Shown here: positions 26,975 to 35,768 of the stretch, in pieces
How the letters are laid out: each line of letters starts with the position of its first letter
Numbering within the stretch: position 1 is the first letter of the stretch
NCBI RefSeq assembly: GCF_003850345.1
Contig: NZ_CP027707.1
Location: 5,456,001-5,520,000, forward strand
Source of the DNA: Pseudomonas chlororaphis subsp. piscium
GTDB taxonomy: Bacteria > Pseudomonadota > Gammaproteobacteria > Pseudomonadales > Pseudomonadaceae
DNA length: 64,000 nucleotides
Direction: 5' to 3'
The notes under the pieces: generated by a model
Databases searched by the model: none
What the model was told of the DNA's origin: nothing
The model's input: only the letters and a program-made list of their open reading frames with translations
Position numbers and translations under genes: made by a program

Positions 26975-29569
26975 ATGTCCTCTCGCCTCAACAGCCGGTC
27001 CTCTTCACCCTCCCGCCAGGCCCGCCTGCAGCACTGCACGCTGTCCCTGCTGACCGCCGCCATCCTGCTGGCCGGGGCCCAGGCCGCGCCGGTCATGGCC
27101 GCCACCGCAGCCACCCAACCGGCGCGCAACATGGGCGACTACAGCTTCGCCATCGACCAGCAACCGCTGGTGTCGGCACTGAACGCCTTCACCGCCGTCA
27201 CCGGCTGGCAGGTCGGCCTGCCGGCGGAACTGGGCGAAGGCATCGCTTCTCCGGGCGTGCGCGGTTCGCTGCCACCGGAAAAAGCCTTGGACCGCCTGCT
27301 GATGGGCACCAACCTGAGCTACCGCAAACTGGGCGCCAACAACATCGTCCTGGAAAAGCGCGCCAACGGCAGCGCCCTGACCCTGCAACAAGTGACCATC
27401 AGCGCCACGCGCCAGGAGCAGGACGTCGACAGCGTGCCCAGCACCGTCACCGTGCATGACCGCCAGGACCTGGACCGCAACAACGTCAACACCATCAAGC
27501 AACTGGTGCGCTACGAGCCGGGCGTTTCGGTCGGCGGCGCCGGCCAGCGTGGCGGCATCAGCGGCTACAACATCCGTGGCATCGACGGCGACCGCATCCT
27601 GACCCAGGTCGACGGCGTGGAGATTCCCAACGGTTTCTTCAACGGCCCCTATGCCAAGACCCAGCGCAACTACGTCGACCCGGAAATCGTCAAGCGCGTG
27701 GAGATCCTGCGTGGTCCGGCGTCGGTGCTGTACGGCAGCAACGCCATCGGCGGCGCGGTCAGTTACTTCACCCTCGACCCGGACGACATCATCAAGCCCG
27801 GTAAAGACGTCGGCGCCCGCCTGAAGACCGGCTACAGCTCGGCCGACGACAGCTGGCTGAAATCCGCCACTGTGGCTGGACGCAGTGGTCAGTTCGATGG
27901 CTTGCTGCACTTCAGCCAGCGCGACGGCCACGAAACCGATTCCTACGGCAGCAACAACGGCACCGGCCTGGCGCGCACCGCCGCCAACCCGGAAGACGTG
28001 CGCACCACCAACGTGCTGGCCAAGGCCGGCTGGAACTACGCCGACGACGCACGCCTGGGCCTGACCTACGAGAAGTACAAGGACGACCGCGACACCAACC
28101 AGAAGAGCGCCGTGGGCGGCCCGTTCAACGCCGGCCAGCCGCTGGGCATGTACCGCTCGCGCACCGGTAACGACACCATCACCCGTGAACGCTTCGGCCT
28201 GGACAACCGCTTCGCCCTCGACAGCCTGCTGGCCGACCACGTCAAGTGGAGCCTGAACTACCAGATCGCCAAGACCGACCAGAGCACCCTGGAAAACTAC
28301 TTCCCGTTCACCCGCAACGTCATGCGCAGCCGCGAAACCCTCTACCAGGAGAAGCAATGGGTCTTCGACGCCCAGGCGGACAAGGCCTTCGCCATCGGTG
28401 AAACCGAGCACCTGCTGACCTACGGCACCACTATCAAGCAGGAAAAGGTCACCGGCTCGCGCAGCGGCAGCGGCACCTGCCTGGCGGTCGGCCGCGGTTG
28501 CACGGCGGTCGGCGCCATCAGCCCGTCCGACGTGCTGAAGAAGTCCAGCGACTTCCCGGACCCGACCATCAACACCTACAGCCTGTTCGCCCAGGACCAG
28601 ATCAGCTGGAACAAGTGGACCTTCCTGCCGGGCCTGCGCTACGACTACACCCAGCTCAAGCCGCACATCACCCAGGAGTTCCTCAACACCGTGGCCGCCG
28701 ATGGCCAGGGTGAGGTGAGCGACGAGAACAAGACCTGGCACCGGGTCTCGCCCAAGTTCGGCCTGACCTACGCCCTGACCGACCAGTACACCTGGTACGG
28801 CCAGTACGCCGAGGGTTTCCGCACCCCGACCGCCAAGGCGCTGTACGGCCGCTTCGAGAACACCACCACCGGTTACCGCGTGGCGCCGAACTCGAACCTC
28901 AAGCCGGAGAAAAGCCAGAGCTATGAAACCGGCCTGCGCGGCAAATTCGAGTCCGGCAACTTCGACGTGGCGGTGTTCTATAACAAGTACCGCGACTTCA
29001 TCAACGAAGACGCGGTGACCCCGGGCTACGACGAGCTGACGTTCCAGAGCAACAACATCAAGCACGCCACCATCAAGGGCGTGGAAGTCAAAGGCCGGCT
29101 CAACCTCGACGCCCTGGGCGCGCCGCAGGGCCTGTACACCCAGGGCTCGGTGGCCTATGCCTACGGCCGCAACAATGACACCGGCGAACCCCTGAACGCG
29201 GTCAACCCGCTGACCGGCGTGTTCGGCCTGGGCTACGACCAGGATAACTACGGCGCCCTGCTCAGCTGGACCCTGGTCAAGAAAAAGGACCGCGTCGACA
29301 GCAGCAGCTTCAAGACCCCGGATGGCACCAGCAGCCAGTTCAAGACCCCGGGCTACGGCGTGCTCGACCTGACTGGTTTCTACAAGGTCAGCGACGACGT
29401 CACCCTCAGCGCCGGCGTCTACAACCTGGCCGACAAGAAGTACTGGCTGTGGGATGACGTGCGCGGCTACGACAGCGTCGGCGAAGCCGCCGTGCTCAGC
29501 CCGGCCAACCTCGACCGCCTGACCCAGCCGGGTCGCAACTTCGCGGTCAACCTGATCTGGGACATCTGA
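26975..29569 (+). CDS. hxuA: TonB-dependent heme/hemoglobin receptor with STN signalling domain
   Basis: 864 residues. Signal peptide about 1-42 (cleaved near VMAATA); STN domain about 50-105 (YSFAIDQQPLVSALNAF) for surface signalling to the anti-sigma factor; TonB-box region LQQVTISATR; plug with YNIRGIDGDRILTQVDG and EILRGPASVLYGSNAIGG; 22-strand barrel with YAEGFRTPTAKALYG (the FRAP/NPNL-like heme-receptor region followed by NSNLKPEKS) and a terminal Trp-Asp-Ile. The heme oxygenase gene next door supports heme as the ligand. The ATG at 26975 has GGAG eight bases upstream. Confidence 0.88.
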   Translation: MSSRLNSRSSSPSRQARLQHCTLSLLTAAILLAGAQAAPVMAATAATQPARNMGDYSFAIDQQPLVSALNAFTAVTGWQVGLPAELGEGIASPGVRGSLPPEKALDRLLMGTNLSYRKLGANNIVLEKRANGSALTLQQVTISATRQEQDVDSVPSTVTVHDRQDLDRNNVNTIKQLVRYEPGVSVGGAGQRGGISGYNIRGIDGDRILTQVDGVEIPNGFFNGPYAKTQRNYVDPEIVKRVEILRGPASVLYGSNAIGGAVSYFTLDPDDIIKPGKDVGARLKTGYSSADDSWLKSATVAGRSGQFDGLLHFSQRDGHETDSYGSNNGTGLARTAANPEDVRTTNVLAKAGWNYADDARLGLTYEKYKDDRDTNQKSAVGGPFNAGQPLGMYRSRTGNDTITRERFGLDNRFALDSLLADHVKWSLNYQIAKTDQSTLENYFPFTRNVMRSRETLYQEKQWVFDAQADKAFAIGETEHLLTYGTTIKQEKVTGSRSGSGTCLAVGRGCTAVGAISPSDVLKKSSDFPDPTINTYSLFAQDQISWNKWTFLPGLRYDYTQLKPHITQEFLNTVAADGQGEVSDENKTWHRVSPKFGLTYALTDQYTWYGQYAEGFRTPTAKALYGRFENTTTGYRVAPNSNLKPEKSQSYETGLRGKFESGNFDVAVFYNKYRDFINEDAVTPGYDELTFQSNNIKHATIKGVEVKGRLNLDALGAPQGLYTQGSVAYAYGRNNDTGEPLNAVNPLTGVFGLGYDQDNYGALLSWTLVKKKDRVDSSSFKTPDGTSSQFKTPGYGVLDLTGFYKVSDDVTLSAGVYNLADKKYWLWDDVRGYDSVGEAAVLSPANLDRLTQPGRNFAVNLIWDI

Positions 29570-29578
29570 CCCGGCCTA

Positions 29579-29618
29579 CCTCACTGCGCTTTTCGATGGG
29601 GCGCAGTGAGGATTTTTT
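29579..29618 (+). terminator. rho-independent terminator after the heme receptor
   Basis: Perfect 11-bp stem CCTCACTGCGC / GCGCAGTGAGG, then A and six T. It separates the receptor from the heme oxygenase gene. Confidence 0.88.
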
Positions 29619-29649
29619 ACTGTGCCGCGTCTACTTGTTCGTCTAGTTA

Positions 29650-29667
29650 GCAAGTGCTTCTCATTTC
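29650..29667. promoter_or_regulatory. candidate Fur box upstream of hemO
   Basis: GCAAGTGCTTCTCATTTC resembles the GCAAAT-type Pseudomonas Fur box (14 of 18 by eye), 33 bp before the hemO ATG. Confidence 0.45.
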
Positions 29668-29700
29668 AAGCTCTCATTTTCACTTCCCAAGGACATTGTC

Positions 29701-30309
29701 ATGACCACCCAGGATTCCCCACAGCGCCCGAGCCTGCGCTCCCAGCGCCTGAACCAGATCACCCACGAACCCCATGCCAAGCTCGACGCCCTGGTCAAGG
29801 CCCACGCGCCGTTTGAAAGCGCCAGCAGCTTTGCCCGTTTTGTCGTCGCCCAGTACCTGTTCCAGTCCGAACTGGTCGCCCTCTACAACGACCCGGCGCT
29901 GATCGCCATCGTCCCGGACCTGGCAGAACGTTGCCGCGCCGAAGCGGCCAAGGCCGACCTGGCGGACCTGGAAACCGAAGTCCCGGCCCCGGTGGCAGGC
30001 GCGGTGCAGAACCCGAGCAAGGCCGAAGCCCTGGGCTGGCTGTTCGTCTCCGAAGGCTCCAAGCTGGGCGCGGCGTTCCTGATCAAGCGCGCGGTGGGCC
30101 TGGGCCTAAGCGAAACCTTCGGTGCCCGGCACCTGGGCGAACCCGCAGGCGGTCGCGCCGAAGGCTGGAAATCCTTCACCCGCACCCTCGACGGCCTGGA
30201 GTTCAGCGCCGAAGAAGAAGCCGCGGCGGAAAAAGGCGCGCTGGATGCCTTCAACCGCTTTACTGTGCTGCTGGAAAAGGCCTACGACACGGCGCCTGAA
30301 CTGGCCTGA
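29701..30309 (+). CDS. hemO: biliverdin-producing heme oxygenase
   Basis: 202 residues, the bacterial HemO/PigA length. The N-terminal THEPHAKLDALV region carries the proximal heme ligand (His22 or His25); the distal helix is LGWLFVSEGSKLGAAFL with the flexible Gly residues. It opens the heme ring to biliverdin, CO and iron in the cytoplasm, using heme brought in by the neighbouring receptor. It has its own candidate Fur-controlled promoter, being cut off by the terminator at 29579. Confidence 0.93.
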   Translation: MTTQDSPQRPSLRSQRLNQITHEPHAKLDALVKAHAPFESASSFARFVVAQYLFQSELVALYNDPALIAIVPDLAERCRAEAAKADLADLETEVPAPVAGAVQNPSKAEALGWLFVSEGSKLGAAFLIKRAVGLGLSETFGARHLGEPAGGRAEGWKSFTRTLDGLEFSAEEEAAAEKGALDAFNRFTVLLEKAYDTAPELA

Positions 30310-30444
30310 TTTTTTCGCCGGCGCGCTCGTTCCTGTATTGAAGGCGTAGACTCACGCCCGTTGCAGGAACGAACCTGCTGGCGTCAGCCGTTTTCCCACC
30401 CCTTGTGGATTGAGCCCCATGCTCGTCACCTCATCATCGAACCC

Positions 30445-30846
30445 ATGACCGGCACAACCCGATCCCCGTCCAAAGCCTCCCGCCTGTTCTTCGGTTGCCT
30501 GGCTTACGTCAGCCTGGCCATCGGCCTGATCGCCATCGTCATACCCGGCCTGCCGACCACCGAATTCGTGCTCCTCGCCGCCTGGGCCGCGACCAAAAGC
30601 TCGCCACGCCTGAGCGCCTGGATGGAAAACCACCGCCTGTTCGGCCCCATCCTGAGCAACTGGCGCAACGGCCGGATCGTCAGTCGCCGGGCCAAGATCA
30701 GCGCCACCCTCAGCATGCTGCTGTGCGCCGGCCTGATGCTGAGCCTGCTCACTCATCACTGGACCTTGTACCTGGCGCTGGCCGGCATGGGCCTGGGCAA
30801 CCTGTGGATCTGGTCGCGCCCTGAGGCTCTGGCCCAGGCCTCCTGA
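30445..30846 (+). CDS. YbaN family (DUF454) inner-membrane protein
   Basis: 133 residues with the DUF454 pattern FFGCLAYVSLAIGLIAIVIPGLPTTEF and, in the middle, FGPILSNWRNGRIVSRRAKI. Three to four hydrophobic segments. Function unknown; relatives often sit beside heme or iron genes, as here. The frame reaches back to a TTG at 30361; the ATG at 30445 gives the normal family N-terminus. Confidence 0.82.
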   Translation: MTGTTRSPSKASRLFFGCLAYVSLAIGLIAIVIPGLPTTEFVLLAAWAATKSSPRLSAWMENHRLFGPILSNWRNGRIVSRRAKISATLSMLLCAGLMLSLLTHHWTLYLALAGMGLGNLWIWSRPEALAQAS

Positions 30847-30956
30847 CTCCTCTGCAAGAGCAGCCGGTCGACGCTCGGTTGCTCGCGACATGCCCTCCAG
30901 CGAAACCTCCCTTCTCCCCGTTTATGTCAAACACATGACCGCTCGTCGGCTTTTTC

Positions 30957-30983
30957 TCAGGCAAATGCCGCTCAAGCCGATGT
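30957..30983 (+). promoter_or_regulatory. candidate FliA (sigma-28) promoter of the chemoreceptor gene
   Basis: TCAG-N15-GCCGATGT. The -10 half matches GCCGATAA at six of eight bases at the correct spacing, 82 bases before the chemoreceptor ATG. The -35 half is weak. Confidence 0.45.
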
Positions 30984-31065
30984 TCCGGGCATGGCGCTGA
31001 ATGGACTTGGCGACCGGAGTCATCCGACTCACCGCTCACCACCAGTCCATTCGCGAGATCGCCCC

Positions 31066-33204
31066 ATGTTCGACTCTCTGTCCATTCGCCTGAAAATCGT
31101 GCTGTTGTCCGGACTCTGCCTGCTCGGCGTGGTGGGCCTGATCGTCGGGATGAACATCTACCAGACCAACCAGAACGATCAGCTGGTCAGCAGCTCCAGT
31201 TCGCGAATGCTCACCGACAGCGTGCAGAACCTGCTGCAGGCCCGGGCCGCCGAGCAGGCGGTGCGGGTGCAGAAAACCTTTGGCGAAAGCCTGCTGGTGA
31301 TCACCGCCCTGGCCGACCAGATCAACGACCTGCGGACCATGGCCGGCAAGCGTTCGCTGGACGCCGCGACGCTGCGTGAAGAGCTCAACCACAGCCTGAA
31401 AACCGCCTTCGAACGCAACACCAAGGTGCTGGGCATCTGGCTCGCCTATGAGCCCAACGCCCTCGACGGCAAGGACAGCGAGTTCGCCAACGACGCCGGC
31501 CATGCCTCCAACGAAGCCGGGCGCTTCGCCAGTTACTGGAGCCGTGCCGGCGGCACCGGGCTGAACACGGTGATGGTCGAAGAGGACATGAACAAGACCA
31601 CCCTGAGCGTCAGCGGCATCCCCTACAACAGCTGGTACACCTGCCCGCGCGACAGCAAGCGCACCTGCCTGCTGGACCCCTACGCCGACACCGTAGGCGG
31701 CAAGCTGATGCTGATGACCACCATTTCCCTGCCGCTGATCGTCGATGGCAAAGTCATAGGCGTGGTCGGCGTGGACATCGCCCTGGATGCCCTGCAGGCC
31801 GCGGCCGCCGAGTCCCAGCGCGGGCTGTTCGACGGTGCAGGGCACATGCTGATCGTCGCTGGCAGCGGCATCCTCGCCGCCTACAGCAACGACGCGGCCA
31901 AGGTCGGCAAAGGCATCGCCGACACCCTGGGCGCCGAAGGCAAGGATGTCCTGCAACTGCTGGTCGGCAATACCCCGAAAATCCTCAAGCAGGGCGACCT
32001 GATCCGCGCCGTGTATCCGGTCAGCCCGATCGCCGACGCCCGCCCCTGGGGCGTGGTGATCGACCTGCCGGAGCAGGTGCTGCTGGCCGACACCGTGAAA
32101 CTCCAGAGCGTGCTCGACGACGCCCAGACCCAGGGCACCCTGGTGTCCCTGCTGGTGGCGGCGATCGCTGGCCTGGTCGGCCTGCTGCTGATCTGGCTGA
32201 CCGCCTCCGGCGTGACCCGGCCGATCAATAGCGTCGCGCAGATGCTCAAGGAAATCGCCAGCGGCGACGGCGACCTGACCCAGCGCCTGAAGTACAGCAA
32301 ACAAGACGAACTGGGCGAGCTGGTGGGCTGGTTCAACCGCTTCCTCGACAAGCTGCAACCGACCATTGCGCAGATCAAGCAGAGCATCACCGACGCCCGC
32401 GGCACCGCCGACCAGTCCTCGGAAATCGCCCGCCAGACCAGCGAAGGCATGCAGGTGCAGTTCCGTGAAATCGACCAGGTGGCCACCGCCTCCAACGAAA
32501 TGAGCGCCACCGCCCACGACGTCGCCAACAGTGCCTCGAACGCCGCCAACGCCGCCCGTGGCGCCGACCAGTCGGCCAAGGACGGCATGACCATCATCGA
32601 GCGCAGTACCCGCGACATCAGCACCCTGGCCGAGGAAGTCAGCAAGGCGGTGGTCGAGGTCGAGGCCCTGGCGGTCAACAGCGAACAGATCGGCTCGGTG
32701 CTGGAAGTGATCCGCAGCATTGCCGAACAGACCAACCTGCTGGCCCTCAACGCCGCCATCGAAGCGGCGCGCGCCGGGGAAAGCGGCCGCGGCTTCGCGG
32801 TGGTCGCCGACGAGGTGCGCAACCTGGCCAAGCGCACCCAGGATTCGGTGGAAGAGATTCGCCTGGTGATCGAGCGCATCCAGAGCGGCACCCGGGGCGT
32901 GGTGGCGACCATGCATTCGAGCCAGGCCCAGGCCCAGAGCAACGCCGGGCAGATCCAGCAAGCGGTGCAGGCCCTGGGCAAGATCAGCGACGCGGTCACG
33001 GTGATCAGCGACATGAACCTGCAGATCGCCAGCGCCGCCGAACAGCAGAGCGCGGTGGCCGAAGAGGTCAACCGCAACGTCTCGGCGATCCGCAGCGTGA
33101 CCGAATCCCTCACCGAACAGGCCACCGAATCGGCTCAGGTCAGCAGCCAGCTCAATGCCCTGACCACCCAGCAGATGAAGCTGATGGATCAGTTCCGCGT
33201 TTGA
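31066..33204 (+). CDS. methyl-accepting chemotaxis protein with dCache sensor domain
   Basis: 712 residues. TM1 about 10-30, periplasmic double-Cache region about 35-360 ([39 protein letters not shown]), TM2 about 365-388, HAMP, then the methylation/signalling domain with the universal hairpin tip [21 protein letters not shown]. The Cache part retains a WY...PYxDxxxG...T pattern loosely like amino-acid-sensing dCache receptors, but lacks the full motif, so the ligand is open. Start: ATG 31066; the earlier in-frame start at 30991 would remove the FliA-like promoter from the leader. Confidence 0.9.
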   Translation: MFDSLSIRLKIVLLSGLCLLGVVGLIVGMNIYQTNQNDQLVSSSSSRMLTDSVQNLLQARAAEQAVRVQKTFGESLLVITALADQINDLRTMAGKRSLDAATLREELNHSLKTAFERNTKVLGIWLAYEPNALDGKDSEFANDAGHASNEAGRFASYWSRAGGTGLNTVMVEEDMNKTTLSVSGIPYNSWYTCPRDSKRTCLLDPYADTVGGKLMLMTTISLPLIVDGKVIGVVGVDIALDALQAAAAESQRGLFDGAGHMLIVAGSGILAAYSNDAAKVGKGIADTLGAEGKDVLQLLVGNTPKILKQGDLIRAVYPVSPIADARPWGVVIDLPEQVLLADTVKLQSVLDDAQTQGTLVSLLVAAIAGLVGLLLIWLTASGVTRPINSVAQMLKEIASGDGDLTQRLKYSKQDELGELVGWFNRFLDKLQPTIAQIKQSITDARGTADQSSEIARQTSEGMQVQFREIDQVATASNEMSATAHDVANSASNAANAARGADQSAKDGMTIIERSTRDISTLAEEVSKAVVEVEALAVNSEQIGSVLEVIRSIAEQTNLLALNAAIEAARAGESGRGFAVVADEVRNLAKRTQDSVEEIRLVIERIQSGTRGVVATMHSSQAQAQSNAGQIQQAVQALGKISDAVTVISDMNLQIASAAEQQSAVAEEVNRNVSAIRSVTESLTEQATESAQVSSQLNALTTQQMKLMDQFRV

Positions 33205-33214
33205 CCTTGCCCCT

Positions 33215-33314
33215 GTAGGAGCGAAGCTTGCTCGCGATGAACCAGAGAGCGCCGCATTCAACCTGTGAGTGCGCGTCATGGTTGACGAGCATCGCGAGCA
33301 AGCTTCGCTCCTAC
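33215..33314. repeat. inverted REP pair, 100-bp composite unit
   Basis: Outer arms GTAGGAGCGAAGCTTGCTCGCGAT and ATCGCGAGCAAGCTTCGCTCCTAC. The inner spacer (GAGAGCGCCGCATTCA...) is shared with 44747-44846. Confidence 0.88.
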
Positions 33315-33382
33315 AGATAGTCAGGGCTGCGGCGCTTCACTTTTTTGATCTATGCTGGCCCCTCTCTTGCGGAGGGCCTGCA

Positions 33383-34732
33383 ATGACCGATGTGCTGTCG
33401 TCTGTTCAAGCCGCGCTTGGCTTGCCTCTTACCCCGATTGCCTTGACCTCGAGCGGCGCCCTGCCCTCGGCCTTCGCCGTGACCGAACTGGCCAGCGCCA
33501 GCATCGCGGCGGCTGGCCAGGCGGTGGCCGGGCTGCTGTTCAGCCATACCGGGCGCCAGCCCACCCTGAGCGTCGACCGACGCCTGGCCTCCTTCTGGTT
33601 CGCCACCTCCCTGCGTCCGCTCGGCTGGAGCGTGCCGCCGCTGTGGGACCCGGTCGCCGGCGACTACGCCACCCGGGACGGCTGGATTCGCCTGCACACC
33701 AACGCGCCCCATCATCGCCAGGCGGCCGAACAGGTGCTCGGCCGGGTCACGGACCGGCCGGCCATGGCCGCCAAGGTTGCGCAGTGGAACAAGAGCGACC
33801 TGGAGCAGGCGGTGGTCGAGGCAGGCGGCTGCGCTGCGGAAATGCGCAGCTGGAGCGAGTGGCAAGCCCACCCCCAGGGGCAGGCCGTGAATGCCGAGCC
33901 CCTGGTGCACTACGTGAAGCAAGGTGCAGACGCCACGCAGCCCTGGCGCGGATCGCTGTCACGCCCCCTGGCCGGGATCAAGGTGCTGGACCTGACCCGG
34001 GTGCTGGCCGGCCCCATCGCCAGCCGCTTTCTGGCCGGGCTGGGCGCCGACGTGCTACGCATCGACCCGCCGGAGTGGAACGAGCCCGGCGTGGTCCCGG
34101 AAGTCACCCTGGGCAAACGCTGTGCCCGCCTGAACCTGCACGACGCCGCCGATCGCCAGGTCTTCGAAAGCCTGCTAAGCGAAGCCGACCTGCTGCTGCA
34201 CGGCTATCGCGCCGATGCCCTGGAACGCCTCGGCTACGGTGCGGCCGAGCGCCAGCGCCTCGCCCCGGGGCTGATCGACGTGTGCCTGAATGCCTATGGC
34301 TGGAGCGGCCCCTGGCAGAACCGCCGTGGCTTCGACAGCCTGGTGCAGATGAGCAGCGGCATTGCCGAGGCCGGCCAGCGCTGGCAGCAGGCCGATAAAC
34401 CCATGCCGCTGCCGGTGCAGGCCCTGGACCACGCCACCGGCTACCTGATGGCCGCCGCCGCGATCCGCACCCTGAACGAACGACTGAAAACCGGGGCCGT
34501 CGGCAGCGCGCGGCTGTCGCTGGCACGGACCGCCAAGCTGTTGATCGAGCACTCCCATGGCAACGCCGAGCCCGCCTTGCGCGCCGAAGACCAGGACGAT
34601 CAGGGACTGCTGGTGGAGCAGACTTCCTGGGGCCCGGCCCATCGCCTGCAAGTGCCCTTGCAGATCAGCGGCACGCCCCTGCAATGGGCTTACCCCGCCA
34701 GCGACCTGGGCGCCCATCGGGCGAAATGGTGA
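33383..34732 (+). CDS. CaiB/BaiF (family III) CoA-transferase-like protein
   Basis: 449 residues. An N-terminal part of about 190 residues precedes the family core GIKVLDLTRVLAGPIASRFLAGLGADVLRIDPP. The catalytic Asp expected after the NAYGWSGPWQNRRGFD segment is present (GFDSLVQMSSG). It would move CoA between carboxylic acids, but no pathway genes are adjacent. The ATG at 33383 with GGAGGG seven bases before is preferred over the longer frame that starts inside the REP region. Confidence 0.85.
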   Translation: MTDVLSSVQAALGLPLTPIALTSSGALPSAFAVTELASASIAAAGQAVAGLLFSHTGRQPTLSVDRRLASFWFATSLRPLGWSVPPLWDPVAGDYATRDGWIRLHTNAPHHRQAAEQVLGRVTDRPAMAAKVAQWNKSDLEQAVVEAGGCAAEMRSWSEWQAHPQGQAVNAEPLVHYVKQGADATQPWRGSLSRPLAGIKVLDLTRVLAGPIASRFLAGLGADVLRIDPPEWNEPGVVPEVTLGKRCARLNLHDAADRQVFESLLSEADLLLHGYRADALERLGYGAAERQRLAPGLIDVCLNAYGWSGPWQNRRGFDSLVQMSSGIAEAGQRWQQADKPMPLPVQALDHATGYLMAAAAIRTLNERLKTGAVGSARLSLARTAKLLIEHSHGNAEPALRAEDQDDQGLLVEQTSWGPAHRLQVPLQISGTPLQWAYPASDLGAHRAKW

Positions 34733-34751
34733 GCCTGTAACGCGTAATCCT

Positions 34752-34898
34752 GTAGCCGCTGCCGAGCAACGCGAGGCTGCGAACGAGGTGGGCGGCATTC
34801 CGACGCAGTCCTCGCCAACCCTGCAAACGCGGTTTGGCTGATGGACTTTACGACTGCTTCGCAGCCGATCGCAGCCTCGCAGGCTCGGCAGCGGCTAC
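34752..34898. repeat. long inverted repeat of the GTAGCCGCTGCC family
   Basis: GTAGCCGCTGCCGAG...GAGGCTGCGA on the left and TCGCAGCCTCGCAGGCTCGGCAGCGGCTAC on the right, between convergent genes. Confidence 0.85.
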
Positions 34899-34910
34899 AG
34901 GTACGGGGGA

Positions 34911-35768
34911 TTACAAAGTAGTCCACAGATGCTGCGCCGCGTAGCCGCGCCAGGGCCGCCAGGCCTCGGCGCGGGCCAGCAGTTGGCTGGCGCTGACCGG
35001 CCCGCCTTCGAGCGCCGCCAGGGCATTGAGCAGGCCCACGTCGGCCGCGGGGAAGGCATCCGCTTCGCGGAACTGGCGCAGGGCCACGTAGTGCGCGGTC
35101 CAGTCGCCGACACCCCATAGCGCCCGCAAGGCGGACAGGCTGTGTTCGAGGCTGGCCTTGGGGGCAAACAGCTGCGGATCGTCGAGCAGCGCCTGAGCCA
35201 CGCCGGACAGGGTTCGCCCCCGGCTGCGCGGCATACCCAGGCTGGCCAGATCGGCGCCGGCCATTCGCCCCGGCTCAGGAAACACATGGCTCAACCCCGC
35301 CGGCGCCCCCATACAGATCAATGGCTGGCCATACTGCGCCACCAGCTTGCCCGCCAGACGGATGGCCGCCGCCACCGTGATCTGTTGCCCCAGCACCGCG
35401 CGCACCGCCAGTTCGAAACCGTCCCAGGCGCCGGGTACCCGCAGCCCCGGCCGCGAGGCGATCAAGCGGGCCATCAGCGGGTCGGCGGACAGTTGCCGGT
35501 GGATTGGCGCCAGGTCGGTGTCCAGGTCCAGCAGCCGGCGGATGCGCGCAACGATCTGCGCCTGGGCTTGCGGGTCGGGAAAGTGCAGGGTCAGGGCCAG
35601 CGCAGCGCTGTCACCCGGGCTTACGCTGAACCAGCCGTGCACGCCATCGAGGCTAATGCTGCGCGAGTAGCAGTCGCCGCTGACAGTCTCCAGCCCGTCG
35701 ATGGCCCGCGCCCGGAGAAAGCCCAGCATCGCCGGCCAGTCATAGGGCGGCTGGTAAGCGAGCCTCAC
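34911..35768 (-). CDS. AlkA-type DNA-3-methyladenine glycosylase
   Basis: 285 residues. AlkA N-terminal domain (about 1-110) followed by the helix-hairpin-helix glycosylase: AVLGQQITVAAA, then LWGVGDWTAHYVALRQFREADAFPAADVGL with the catalytic Asp. It removes alkylated bases. The frame stays open far upstream inside the antiporter gene, but the GTG at 35768 overlaps the antiporter TGA by four bases (GTGA) and gives the expected length. No Ada regulatory domain is fused. Confidence 0.85.
   Translation of the reverse strand: MRLAYQPPYDWPAMLGFLRARAIDGLETVSGDCYSRSISLDGVHGWFSVSPGDSAALALTLHFPDPQAQAQIVARIRRLLDLDTDLAPIHRQLSADPLMARLIASRPGLRVPGAWDGFELAVRAVLGQQITVAAAIRLAGKLVAQYGQPLICMGAPAGLSHVFPEPGRMAGADLASLGMPRSRGRTLSGVAQALLDDPQLFAPKASLEHSLSALRALWGVGDWTAHYVALRQFREADAFPAADVGLLNALAALEGGPVSASQLLARAEAWRPWRGYAAQHLWTTL

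Noticed and set aside
31036..33279. 747-codon minus frame opposite the chemoreceptor
   Set aside because: Shadow of the receptor gene; composition is rich in His, Gly and Gln as in codon-complement artefacts.
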